DNA of 54,863 nt, from positions 1 to 54,863 of IMG/VR virus record IMGVR_UViG_3300033273_000548. The stretch is one strand, 5' to 3'. This document shows, piece after piece, positions 30,469 through 38,284 of this stretch. The position numbers were made by a program, and so were the translations under genes. The stretch is from a virus. The first letter of the stretch is position 1; each line of letters opens with the position of its first letter. The notes under the pieces were generated by a model, which saw nothing but the letters and a program-made list of their open reading frames with translations, searched no databases and was not told the origin of the DNA.

Positions 30469-30618
30469 TTATGTAGGATTATCCTCCTGATCCTTGAGTA
30501 GGCGACTTACAATTTTTTCTTTCCCATCCATCATAGCAATAGTATATATTGAAGATCTCATATATCTTTTAAGTTTTTTATATTGCTTTTTAACGTCGTT
30601 AATTGCATCGAGATTCAT
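30469..30618 (-). CDS. Small basic helical protein, 49 aa
   Basis: From ATG at 30616-30618: MNLDAINDVKKQYKKLKRYM, then MMDGKEKIVSRLLKDQEDN. A longer frame to 30711 overlaps the next upstream gene by 70 bp and is less likely. It abuts speD by 1 bp. Function unknown. Confidence 0.5.
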   Translation of the reverse strand: MNLDAINDVKKQYKKLKRYMRSSIYTIAMMDGKEKIVSRLLKDQEDNPT

Positions 30619-30641
30619 CTCAATGTTGAGATCTCCCGACC

Positions 30642-30902
30642 TTATTTCTTTTTCTTGTTTTCCTTCGGGTTGTACCCCCACATCTTCGGGTTCACTGTTC
30701 CTTCTGTCCATTCCATTCCTCTAAAATCACGATATTTGTCCCAATACTGATCAAAGATATCAAGTTTAAGTCCTTGAACAATATCATATTTTTCTTCACC
30801 ATTGTCTCCATAAGTAACAAGATAAGTATCTCTTGGGAGATTTTTATCTTTTGCAGCTTCTGGTGAACAATTGGATTGAATTACGTTAATTGATTTACCC
30901 AC
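30642..30902 (-). CDS. Conserved cyanophage protein, 86 aa, GTG start
   Basis: Read from GTG at 30900-30902, which overlaps the upstream TAG by one base: MGKSINVIQSNCSPEAAKDK, LPRDTYLVTYGDNGEEKYDI, ending VNPKMWGYNPKENKKKK. An earlier GTG at 30920 is possible. It resembles short marine-phage proteins with the SINV-SNCPPEAA opening. Basic C-terminal tail. Function unknown. Confidence 0.65.
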   Translation of the reverse strand: MGKSINVIQSNCSPEAAKDKNLPRDTYLVTYGDNGEEKYDIVQGLKLDIFDQYWDKYRDFRGMEWTEGTVNPKMWGYNPKENKKKK

Positions 30903-31456
30903 TAAGATCGATTGCCCCACTGAATGTCTGGATAAGCTTCTGTAACTAGTTCTTTGGTGATATTAAATTTTGTTCCGAGTTTTTTATCTTTTGCAAGACA
31001 AACAATCTCACACTCTCCAGGATGAAGTTGTTCTAGAATATTGATGAACATCGTCTCTTTTTTTAGACGATTCATTGAATCATTACCACCTTTCACAAAA
31101 TTGTAAAATTTAGTCCACTCCTTACGAATTGAAGTTTGTGGATTTTTATCTGCGTCTTGTTTTGCTTGAATAGGAACTTCTCCCTCTGGGAGAACTGAGA
31201 CAATAGTATCATCAAAGTTCCAAATTAAAACAGACTTAATAAAGTTTTCATTGTAACTTCTTAGAATCTCAAGTTTTTTTGCCTTGGTTCTTTCTGAAGA
31301 AACTGCAGAGAAAATTTCATGGACAAATGAAGTCGGAGTTAATGAAATTTTCTCTGCTTTTTTTGTTGTTGGTTTACGAGTCGTAGTTTTCTTAACCGCA
31401 GACTTAGGAGCCGCAGGTTTTCTAGTTCTAGTCGTCGTCTTCTTCGTAGTCGTCAT
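30902..31456 (-). CDS. DUF6433-like protein with histone-H1-like basic tail, 184 aa
   Basis: Residues 1-36 are a Lys/Thr/Arg/Pro/Ala tail (TTTKKTTTRTRKPAAPKS, then VKKTTTRKPTTKK) like histone H1 or cyanobacterial basic tails. The body (SFVHEIFSAVSS, KKLEILRSYNE, EWTKFYNFVKGG, MFINILEQLHPGECEIVCLA, then KDKKLGTKFNITKELV) matches a marine-phage family known as DUF6433, apparently widespread in T4-like phages but of unknown function. Start ATG 31456 removes an extension that overlaps the upstream gene. The tail suggests DNA binding (inference). Confidence 0.75.
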   Translation of the reverse strand: MTTTKKTTTRTRKPAAPKSAVKKTTTRKPTTKKAEKISLTPTSFVHEIFSAVSSERTKAKKLEILRSYNENFIKSVLIWNFDDTIVSVLPEGEVPIQAKQDADKNPQTSIRKEWTKFYNFVKGGNDSMNRLKKETMFINILEQLHPGECEIVCLAKDKKLGTKFNITKELVTEAYPDIQWGNRS

Positions 31457-31652
31457 AGCTATTTTCAAATCGTACTGCAATTACTTCATCAGGAATAATC
31501 TGTCCATTTTCATCAAACATTTCTGGATGAGCGAAAACTTGTTGTGGAGTGTTGAATAATATATGTTCTTTGGCCAACCAACCGATGATTCCACCGATCA
31601 TTAAGAACATAACCGTTACCATACAGTATATGGTAATAATTGGTGCTGTCAT
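31428..31652 (-). CDS. Single-pass membrane protein, 74 aa
   Basis: N-terminal membrane segment (IITIYCMVTVMFLMIGGIIG), then a soluble part with a HPEMFDENGQIIPDEVIAVR motif and a very acidic end (DDYEEDDD). The middle motif is common in small cyanophage membrane proteins. It overlaps the DUF6433-like gene by 29 bp. Function unknown. Confidence 0.7.
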   Translation of the reverse strand: MTAPIITIYCMVTVMFLMIGGIIGWLAKEHILFNTPQQVFAHPEMFDENGQIIPDEVIAVRFENSYDDYEEDDD

Positions 31653-31656
31653 GGCC

Positions 31657-31845
31657 CTACCTCCGAGATTCTGCTTTTTTTATATCGAATGAGAAGTTAA
31701 AGTAAAAATGAATCTCTCGTCTGAGAAGAGAAACCATCTTACCAAAACTAATTTGAAACGTTTTAGGTGTTTCGGGTTTTTCTCCTCCTTTTCGTAGTAA
31801 CAATTCCACACCTTTATTTAGGTGGAGCTCTTTACCCCCTCCCAT
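31657..31845 (-). CDS. Hypothetical basic protein, 62 aa
   Basis: ATG at 31843-31845 (MGGGKELHLNKGVELLLR) follows the glutaredoxin stop by 2 bp and is preceded by no better start. It continues with TFQISFGKMVSLLRREIHFY and a basic end. Seen only as an open frame in a tight operon; function unknown. Confidence 0.55.
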   Translation of the reverse strand: MGGGKELHLNKGVELLLRKGGEKPETPKTFQISFGKMVSLLRREIHFYFNFSFDIKKAESRR

Positions 31846-31847
31846 AA

Positions 31848-32084
31848 TCAAATCAAAGAAATTTCTTTAAGATACTCGATAGTATCTGTGCATCCGCCTA
31901 AAGGTTTTTCACCAAGGACAACCTGTGGGAAAGTCGATCCTTTACCAAACTGAGTATAAAACTCGTCTTTGGTGAAATCCTCATCTAGCATGTGAATTTG
32001 ATAGTCTTTCCCACAAAGTTCCAAAACTGTTTTTATTTTATAACAGAAAGGGCAATCTTTTTTTGAATAAACTGTAAATTTCAT
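31848..32084 (-). CDS. Glutaredoxin, 78 aa
   Basis: Dithiol active site CPFC at residues 11-14, cis-proline element TFPQVV near 51-56 and the GG-C-D glutathione-binding motif near 63-66 (PLGGCTDTIEYL). In T4-like phages such proteins reduce ribonucleotide reductase. First gene after the promoter at 32124-32152. Confidence 0.93.
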   Translation of the reverse strand: MKFTVYSKKDCPFCYKIKTVLELCGKDYQIHMLDEDFTKDEFYTQFGKGSTFPQVVLGEKPLGGCTDTIEYLKEISLI

Positions 32085-32123
32085 TTACCAATAAAAATAT
32101 TTTGTGGTCAGATGTGTATCGAA

Positions 32124-32152
32124 ATACTACACTAAAAGGATTAATCTGTCAA
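32124..32152 (-). promoter_or_regulatory. Sigma70-type promoter TTGACA-17-TAGTAT
   Basis: Minus-strand TTGACA (32147-32152) with a 17-bp spacer and TAGTAT (32124-32129), 39 bp before the glutaredoxin ATG and directly after the stop of the 65-aa gene. Confidence 0.75.
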
Positions 32153-32350
32153 TTATTCCTCCAAAGGCCCACCAGTTCGCCAAGGTCTTGGTTTTGATGC
32201 AGGTTTTTGCTTCAATTGTTGTACCAAATGATCAGCAAATGCTTCCATCTTATCAGGATGAATTTGTACGATTCCCGCTTCTTTTACTGCATTGTTGATG
32301 CTGTAGATTTCGTTGTCGTCCAGTTTTCTGCCGTCAGCTGGAAGGGTCAT
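32153..32350 (-). CDS. Conserved small protein, 65 aa
   Basis: Opens MTLPADGRKLDDNEIYSINN, has a VKEAGIVQIHPDKMEAFADH helix and a Pro/Lys-rich tail. It stands alone between the HNH gene and the glutaredoxin promoter. An inverted repeat GTGTTA-6-TAACAC lies just upstream (about 32371-32388) and might be an operator. Function unknown. Confidence 0.65.
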   Translation of the reverse strand: MTLPADGRKLDDNEIYSINNAVKEAGIVQIHPDKMEAFADHLVQQLKQKPASKPRPWRTGGPLEE

Positions 32351-32435
32351 AAGAAAGGCTCCGTTTGATTGTGTTAGTATTTTAACACACGATCTAGTAA
32401 TATCTAGTAGACTTAATTATTTTTTTAGATTTCAG

Positions 32436-32909
32436 TTACCCATAGTTATAAAGCTTCCATTCTTCGACGTTGGTTTTCTGAAGATCGAAGATCATTTTAT
32501 TGACGGGAGCTCTTGGTTTTCTAACCAATTTCATGTTTGTTTGTTCAAGCAACATACTACCTTTCTTGGTATTGCAAGAGCTACATGCAACTACAAGATT
32601 TTCCCAAGTATCACCGCCACCTTTACATCTAGGAATTACATGATCGATAGTTAGTTTTGATTTGGCACCACAATATTGACAAGTATAACTATCTCTTTTA
32701 TAAATCATCGAACGAGATGGAGAGATATTCATAATCTTAGCTAAAGGAAGTCGTACATAATTTAAAAGTCTTATTACTCTTCCAGAAAGAACTTGTGCCT
32801 TTTCTTTAAGTAACAAGACTACTGCTCTTTTCCAACTTGTGAAGTTTATTGGTTCGTAACTAGAATTTAGAACCAACACTGTTTGGTAGGGTGATATGGG
32901 AAGTTCCAT
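32436..32909 (-). CDS. HNH endonuclease, 157 aa
   Basis: The HNH core is complete: CQYC (77-80) and CSSC (109-112) zinc pairs, DH at 89-90 in LTIDHVIPRCKGG, and the N of WENLVVAC. The N-terminal domain (VLVLNSSYEPINFTSWKRA) and RVIRLLNYV are those of a cyanobacterial and phage HNH family found as free-standing genes. It may act in genome processing or as a homing-type nuclease; it is not inside an intron that I can see. Gap of 85 bp to the next gene downstream. Confidence 0.9.
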   Translation of the reverse strand: MELPISPYQTVLVLNSSYEPINFTSWKRAVVLLLKEKAQVLSGRVIRLLNYVRLPLAKIMNISPSRSMIYKRDSYTCQYCGAKSKLTIDHVIPRCKGGGDTWENLVVACSSCNTKKGSMLLEQTNMKLVRKPRAPVNKMIFDLQKTNVEEWKLYNYG

Positions 32910-32936
32910 AATTGGTCTACGTACACATAGTATCTA

Positions 32937-34526
32937 TCAAACTAACAATTGTCCTGTTTTTTCAAACCAGAGATAATCTAAAGAAGATTCTTTCAATGTA
33001 TTAATTGCATCCATGGGAGTCTCCACTAAAGGATCTCCAGACAAATTAAAACTAGTATTCAAAAGTATTCCATGTCCAGATAACTTTTTGAATTCTTGTA
33101 AAAGTTCATATAAGTATCCATCAGATACGGTTTGGATTCTACAAGTGTTATCTACATGGGTTACTCCTGGAATTATTTTAACATATTCTTCTTTTACTGG
33201 AAAGCATATTGTCATGAAAGGACTTGACTTTATTCTACCCATATCAAAGTAAATATTCGCATCTTCCTCCAGAACTATGCAAGCAAATGGTCTATACCAT
33301 TCTCTCTTCTTTATTCTATTGACAATCTCTCTGGCGTTTGGATTCAATGCATTGAATAGTATAGATCGATTACCTAATGCTCTTTGTCCAGATTCAGCGA
33401 GACCACTATAAACTGCAACCGATTTATTTTGATTCAATAAATTAGCGATTTGGTTCAGAGAGGTATGAGTACCAACGTATGAAGATACATCATGATTTGT
33501 ACCGTGAATAAATGTATTTTCAATGGGATTTGGCACTTTACCTGTTAATTGAATATAAGAATTCATTGCTGCACCGATACTTATACCATTATCGTTACAC
33601 AACGGTTCAAAATAAAATTCTACATCTGGGAACCTTTGCAGATAATAGTGATTTGCTACAATATTCATACCGTAACCACCAGATATGCAGACTTTTTTAA
33701 TTCCAGTCTTCTTTATAGAATCCTCTATTAAATCTCCTACAGATTCTTGTGTTTGTTGTTGAACTTCATAACAAAAGTCTGCGTGTAGTTTGTAATTATC
33801 ATTTCTTATTTCTTCAATCTGAGTAGTCAGAAAGTTTTGAATTTCTTTTGAAGAATTATGAAAAAAGTTATTGTTGAGAATATTCTTGAATACTTTATTT
33901 GAAGATCCATAGGAAGACAATCCCATTGCCTTTCCACAATCATTTTCGTTACCACCCATCACTATAGCAGCAACATTGTATATGGATCCTATACCAAATA
34001 CATTTATATTGTGATCATGAGTAATCCATCTGTTCAGAATTTTTTCTGGAGCATATTCTGATGGAATATCACTTATATAATTTTTATAGAGAAGTTTGTT
34101 TGTTTCTCCTTTAAAGGAAAAAATACTTTCAACTTCCCACAGATTATCTTTTACGTTTGATCCAGCTCCATCTACTACTACGACTAAACTTTCATCAAAC
34201 TTACTATTATAAAAAGAAAGAGAAGCATGATTTAAATGATGGTCTTGTTGTAAAACCAACTGTACATTTGGATTGTGTACTTTACAGACCTCATCAGAAA
34301 GTATTGAAATTAATTCATCTGGGTGGTTGAAGTTTGATATGCAGATTACATCCAGTTTTTTATTTAATTTGGAAGAAATACCAGAGATTAATTTCAATAA
34401 AAATTGATCATCATCGTCATGCTTTTTTCTTGTATATCTTTCTACTAAAAAATATTTTTCTAATTTTCCATCATTGAGAATGCAAACCGAAGAATCATGT
34501 CCTAAATGAACACTGAGGATTAACAT
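32937..34526 (-). CDS. Carbamoyltransferase, NodU/CmcH/TobZ family, 529 aa
   Basis: N-terminal ASKHA-like part: ILSVHLGHDSSVCILNDGKL, then QDHHLNHASLSFYNS with the metal-binding histidines. C-terminal YrdC-like part: SGLAESGQRALGNRSIL, TCRIQTVSDG and LNTSFNLSGDPLVETP. The family uses carbamoyl phosphate and ATP to carbamoylate hydroxyls of sugars and antibiotics (Nod factor, cephamycin, tobramycin). Full length for the family (about 540-600). It lies upstream of the sugar-enzyme island and could modify the same product. Confidence 0.9.
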   Translation of the reverse strand: MLILSVHLGHDSSVCILNDGKLEKYFLVERYTRKKHDDDDQFLLKLISGISSKLNKKLDVICISNFNHPDELISILSDEVCKVHNPNVQLVLQQDHHLNHASLSFYNSKFDESLVVVVDGAGSNVKDNLWEVESIFSFKGETNKLLYKNYISDIPSEYAPEKILNRWITHDHNINVFGIGSIYNVAAIVMGGNENDCGKAMGLSSYGSSNKVFKNILNNNFFHNSSKEIQNFLTTQIEEIRNDNYKLHADFCYEVQQQTQESVGDLIEDSIKKTGIKKVCISGGYGMNIVANHYYLQRFPDVEFYFEPLCNDNGISIGAAMNSYIQLTGKVPNPIENTFIHGTNHDVSSYVGTHTSLNQIANLLNQNKSVAVYSGLAESGQRALGNRSILFNALNPNAREIVNRIKKREWYRPFACIVLEEDANIYFDMGRIKSSPFMTICFPVKEEYVKIIPGVTHVDNTCRIQTVSDGYLYELLQEFKKLSGHGILLNTSFNLSGDPLVETPMDAINTLKESSLDYLWFEKTGQLLV

Positions 34527-34753
34527 TACTCGTCGTCAAACATTGGACCAAATTTACCACTACTACCAGGTTTTCTCTCTTCCAACATATCAAAGATTCC
34601 GTCAAAAGATTGGATATGATCAATTTCTTTAATTAAGTTTGCAATTTGACTGCAAACTAATGGGCGTTCTCCCCTTGCAGCAAAAGCAAGTGCATTACGC
34701 AATGAAGACTCAGCTTCCTTTAGAGAGTCTTCGACAGTTTTAGATAGAGCCAT
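34526..34753 (-). CDS. Conserved small helical protein, 75 aa
   Basis: SKTVEDSLKEAESSLRNALA, then RPLVCSQIANLIKEIDHI, an amphipathic helical protein with an acidic end. Its stop overlaps the carbamoyltransferase start by 1 bp, and its start overlaps the preceding gene by 14 bp. Function unknown. Confidence 0.65.
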   Translation of the reverse strand: MALSKTVEDSLKEAESSLRNALAFAARGERPLVCSQIANLIKEIDHIQSFDGIFDMLEERKPGSSGKFGPMFDDE

Positions 34754-34934
34754 TTAAACGATCCTCACATTTACGATAAAAAGTCCCATTAACGTAACAG
34801 GACTTACCAGGTTCGTAGTATTTTACCACATTAGATTTAGGTGGGTCAACTACACAAAAATCTCCCTGACCAGTAGTAAATCCTTCAAGACATAATGCTG
34901 TTACAAAGGGAGCAAGAAGTTTAACGGTATACAT
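34740..34934 (-). CDS. Small exported Cys-containing protein, 64 aa
   Basis: A signal-like start (MYTVKLLAPFVTALCLEGF) precedes a compact part with CVV, SCYVNG and KCED cysteines, which suggests disulfide bonding outside the cytoplasm. Overlaps both neighbours by 14 bp. Function unknown. Confidence 0.55.
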   Translation of the reverse strand: MYTVKLLAPFVTALCLEGFTTGQGDFCVVDPPKSNVVKYYEPGKSCYVNGTFYRKCEDRLNGSI

Positions 34935-35103
34935 TCTCTGTATCTAGGTAAGAAGATCCATATGCATACGGTTGAAGAGTATCAAGAATCTCATTTAATT
35001 CTCGATACAAGGTACGACAAGTAGGATTGCCAATCATACCCTTTTGATATTTTCTTACAGCAGTAAAAATTAGTTTGAGTTGGTGTGAATCAAATTTTTC
35101 CAT
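34921..35103 (-). CDS. Small protein, 60 aa
   Basis: Helical: MEKFDSHQLKLIFTAVRKYQ, then CRTLYRELNEILDTLQPYAY. Its start overlaps the stop of the 212-aa gene by 1 bp (TAATG). Function unknown. Confidence 0.6.
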   Translation of the reverse strand: MEKFDSHQLKLIFTAVRKYQKGMIGNPTCRTLYRELNEILDTLQPYAYGSSYLDTENVYR

Positions 35104-35741
35104 TATACCTTTCTCATTTCATAACTACCATCTTTACGATCAACCCACACCACACTATCACCTTCTTTTAGGTCTGCAGCTTTCAGAAGATCGTCGGGGA
35201 AGGTGATATAGTAATCACGCACTCCATCAATAATAGATTCTTCTACAGGAAGAGTCCAAGATTTCTTCTCTTCTTTTTGTACTACAATCTTTTCGGTACT
35301 TCCAGGTTTCCTCTTTGTGACTGTTTTGCCACCATCGGGAGATTCATAAACCCAACCCCCTTCATATTTCAGTCTGGTGGGATCATTTCTAGAAAATTCT
35401 TCTACGATTGCTTCATAATGTTCTTTTGTCCAACCATCATTTTCTTCATCAGATTTAGCTTTATCGCACATGGCATCCAGTTCTTCTTCAGTATAGTTGT
35501 GAGATTCTTCTGGATAGTAATTTTCTTCCCAGAAATCACTCCAATTATATTTGCAATCAATAAGATCCTTGAGCTTTTTGTTTTTATCTAGATAATTTTG
35601 ATGATACTCGATGTTGGAGCTAATTGCATCCTTTACAACATCGTAAATTTCCTGTGCAGTGATATCATCACAGTTGATAGAATCGTGTACCCATTCTTCG
35701 AGTTTTTGAAGGGAATACTTTTTATAATCAGAAGAGTCCAT
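35103..35741 (-). CDS. Protein with AbrB/SpoVT-like C-terminal domain, 212 aa
   Basis: Residues 1-120 are acidic and helical (YSLQKLEEWVHDSINCDD, a Tyr/Glu-rich middle). A short beta segment (GGWVYESPDGG) links to the C-terminal about 45 residues, DYYITFPDDLLKAADLKEGD with SVVWVDRKDGSYEMRKV, which follow the swapped-hairpin AbrB pattern (strand, FPxxLLxxxxLxxGD, strand). AbrB domains bind DNA in antitoxins and regulators. A DNA-binding role is likely but inferred. Confidence 0.7.
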   Translation of the reverse strand: MDSSDYKKYSLQKLEEWVHDSINCDDITAQEIYDVVKDAISSNIEYHQNYLDKNKKLKDLIDCKYNWSDFWEENYYPEESHNYTEEELDAMCDKAKSDEENDGWTKEHYEAIVEEFSRNDPTRLKYEGGWVYESPDGGKTVTKRKPGSTEKIVVQKEEKKSWTLPVEESIIDGVRDYYITFPDDLLKAADLKEGDSVVWVDRKDGSYEMRKV

Positions 35742-35907
35742 GGTCTTCGGTTATCAAGGCTTCTATACTAGTACGTATTTGTTCGTCTGTCAACCCATTC
35801 ATCCAATTCCATCTTTCATCAGTGGGATCCCACTCAAATGCAAAAGATCCATCGGGATTTTGAATGATATTCAGACCAGATTCATCTAATAACTTCCTAT
35901 TAGTCAT
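35728..35907 (-). CDS. Small conserved protein, 59 aa
   Basis: ATG at 35905-35907, TGA at 35728-35730. Reads MTNRKLLDESGLNIIQNPDG, then FAFEWDPTDERWNWMNGLTD and an IRTSIEALI helix. It overlaps the AbrB-like gene by 14 bp. Trp-rich; function unknown. Confidence 0.6.
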   Translation of the reverse strand: MTNRKLLDESGLNIIQNPDGSFAFEWDPTDERWNWMNGLTDEQIRTSIEALITEDHGLF

Positions 35908-35940
35908 TGTTGTTTTTCGTTAACTACTTTTTGGGGCAAA

Positions 35941-36828
35941 TTATTTAGATTCCCATTTTTTGTGAATTTCTTCACTTCCTAGGAATTTGTATAAATCATC
36001 CAATCTTACCTTAAGAGTCATTTTATCATCATTTGGTTTACCATACATGAAAAAGTCTTCCAATGAAAAATTGTGATGATGTTTTGTCCACCATTGTGTG
36101 ATTAATTTAGTACATATCATGTCCAATGGCGACATCTCATGATTATTCTGTTGATTGTCTCCACCAAGACGAACGTTTAAATTGAAAAGAGGAAGAGAAT
36201 ATGTGATTCCAATATCGAATAATACATCATCTTGTATAATGTGTTTTTTACTGTATTTTCTATGATAAGAGTTATCGCAAAATGTCAATCTATACTTACC
36301 ATCTCGATATAACATATCTTTTAACTTTTTTGCATATCTACGATTGATTAGATATGCAGCTGCAGATCCAGAGTCTATTCTGGGATGCAGAAACATCGGA
36401 ACTTCTAACTGATCTTTCTCATATGGGGTAACATAATATAGTTGTATACATTCCCAGTTTTCTGGCAGATTATTTTCAACGTAATCCCAATCAAAATTCC
36501 AATATTTTATATTATCCAAACAAAGGTCATCCTCCATGAGGATACATGTTTCTGATGGATGTTCATCATACCAATTTATTACTGTTTCGATATTGTTTAT
36601 TGCAACCGACATCAAAGACAAACATTCAAGGATTCCGTCTTCAACTACCACATCTTTCCACTCATCATACTTTGAAACATGATATTTTGATGCAGGAACT
36701 CGACGAAAATTGGTTATGCCCCAATAATTAAATTGATCTTCCATCCACTTTTTTCGATCAGTACGATGATCTAGGTTTATGTAATAAACCAAAGGAAAAT
36801 TTTTTAACTTATTTTCCAGATCCATCAT
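35941..36828 (-). CDS. GT25-like glycosyltransferase paralogue A, 295 aa
   Basis: Family 25 (LPS/collagen-type) features: VYYINLDHRTDRKKWMEDQF at 13-32, the acidic metal site ILMEDDLCLD near 94-103, and the conserved SGSAAAYLINRRYAKKL acceptor-loop region. The ending is DFFMYGKPNDDK, shared with four paralogues at 38869-42182. It is separated from them by the amidinotransferase, oxygenase and DegT genes and overlaps the amidinotransferase by 4 bp. Sugar and acceptor unknown. Confidence 0.8.
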   Translation of the reverse strand: MMDLENKLKNFPLVYYINLDHRTDRKKWMEDQFNYWGITNFRRVPASKYHVSKYDEWKDVVVEDGILECLSLMSVAINNIETVINWYDEHPSETCILMEDDLCLDNIKYWNFDWDYVENNLPENWECIQLYYVTPYEKDQLEVPMFLHPRIDSGSAAAYLINRRYAKKLKDMLYRDGKYRLTFCDNSYHRKYSKKHIIQDDVLFDIGITYSLPLFNLNVRLGGDNQQNNHEMSPLDMICTKLITQWWTKHHHNFSLEDFFMYGKPNDDKMTLKVRLDDLYKFLGSEEIHKKWESK

Positions 36829-37787
36829 TCCCTCTCAAGATCTAAAGTAACACAATGGAAAATACCACTCAAGGTTCTGCCATGTCTCATCGGGAGCATT
36901 GCACACTCAATACCGTGTTTTTCCAGTTCTTTCCTAGTTGGTTCCTGATGTTCCTCCAAAGCAACTAAATTTGGGTTGACACTGAAAAGATTCATATTCA
37001 CCCATTCCGAGGCATGGTTGTATCCAGGATAGTATCCAATATCTACAGGTTCTGGACACCAAATCACATCCCAGTTTCTAAAAGGTTCTGGTAAAACATC
37101 AACAGACTTAATTCTTTCGGGATTCAACAACATCAAACCCTCACGGAGAAATGCAATCGTCGTATCTATGTGCATATAACTGTATACACCCTTAAGAAGG
37201 TGTACTTTTGCACGATCTTTGAGCATATCTTGAAGTAAACATGCTCCAGACACGTTTCCACTATTAGAAACAAGATACAAAATATCATCATTCGCACGAA
37301 GCACGTTAGCTGCATCAAAAGCAGGAGTAACTTCAGTAAGTGCAAGAGTGTCCTTATCGCCCACACACTCCTCATTATACAGTCCCTCAACGTCCTTACA
37401 GGGAACAATAATCGTAGAGTCTAGTCTATCTATAATCGGTCGCCAGGCGTCTCTCCGACACCTTAGAGGCATCGGTGTAGCTACTGTTAAATCCTTATGT
37501 GTGAAAATAACGTCTCTTGGACAGAAATTATAATAATCAGTGGGAGTTCTCTTTGGGCGTACAACTTCTACATTTTCTCCGAGAAGAAAACTTACGAATT
37601 TTTCTAAATCTTCATTGGCTTCGTCTATTACTTGTTTGGGATATGGTCCAACAGGAACATCTGAAACGTCTTTCCTGTCGGCATAGTTAATTGTACGAAC
37701 ACTCAAGTCTACTTCAGGAACTGTTGCATAGTCTGCAACTCCCACCACTACTTTCTTCAGTTTATCCCATTCATTCTGACTTTTCAT
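36825..37787 (-). CDS. Amidinotransferase family enzyme, 320 aa
   Basis: The pentein-fold Cys-Asp-His set can be seen: Asp158 in FDAANVLRAND, His206 in MHIDTTIAFL, Cys312 in FHCVTLDL. Early NEWDKLKKVVVGVADYATVP and NFCPRDVIFT are typical of the arginine:glycine / inosamine-phosphate amidinotransferase group, which moves an amidino group from arginine to an amine, making a guanidino compound. Arginine-deiminase relatives are not excluded. ATGA overlaps on both sides place it in the sugar-enzyme operon. Cyanophage copies exist but the substrate is unknown. Confidence 0.85.
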   Translation of the reverse strand: MKSQNEWDKLKKVVVGVADYATVPEVDLSVRTINYADRKDVSDVPVGPYPKQVIDEANEDLEKFVSFLLGENVEVVRPKRTPTDYYNFCPRDVIFTHKDLTVATPMPLRCRRDAWRPIIDRLDSTIIVPCKDVEGLYNEECVGDKDTLALTEVTPAFDAANVLRANDDILYLVSNSGNVSGACLLQDMLKDRAKVHLLKGVYSYMHIDTTIAFLREGLMLLNPERIKSVDVLPEPFRNWDVIWCPEPVDIGYYPGYNHASEWVNMNLFSVNPNLVALEEHQEPTRKELEKHGIECAMLPMRHGRTLSGIFHCVTLDLERE

Positions 37788-38284
37788 CGTATAATACCAG
37801 TTACCTGAATTGCATATCTATCAACCATACTAAAATTATAAAATGCATGTTCATCATCATAATTCCAATAAAAACAATCCCCAGCTTTCCATTTACAATG
37901 TGCAGTATCTTTGATTTGCAATATTTGACCTGGAGAATTATCTTCTAACATTACCATACATCTTATGACTTTTTTAGAATCGACATTATTCAACTCTACA
38001 TACTTTCCGTACAAGTCAGTATGAAGAGGTAAATATTGTCCGGGTTTAAAGTAATTAACTGCTGCAGCAACTTTATCAAAATCCGAAAAATGAGGAATAA
38101 TATAATTTTCCACGCAATTTGGCATGGGATTAGGCATCTGGTACTTATAAATTGATAATTTCTGTTTATTATGACCAGAACTCAAATATTGATTTACTAA
38201 GGATTCATCCTTATGAGTTGAGTACACATAATTAAGTCCTTTAAACTCCCTAACGTCCCAGTTTGGTTTTATATGGGTAATCAT
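37784..38284 (-). CDS. 2OG-Fe(II)/Asp-hydroxylase-like oxygenase, 166 aa
   Basis: A facial triad is visible: HTD in GQYLPLHTDLYGKY, and a distal His in YDDEHAFYNF with a following Arg in VDRYAIQVTG, as in cupin-like aspartyl/asparaginyl hydroxylases. The start at 38284 overlaps the DegT stop as ATGA; an extension to 38359 would overlap by 79 bp. It hydroxylates an unknown acceptor, perhaps a sugar or protein side chain. It overlaps the amidinotransferase by 4 bp. Confidence 0.75.
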   Translation of the reverse strand: MITHIKPNWDVREFKGLNYVYSTHKDESLVNQYLSSGHNKQKLSIYKYQMPNPMPNCVENYIIPHFSDFDKVAAAVNYFKPGQYLPLHTDLYGKYVELNNVDSKKVIRCMVMLEDNSPGQILQIKDTAHCKWKAGDCFYWNYDDEHAFYNFSMVDRYAIQVTGIIR

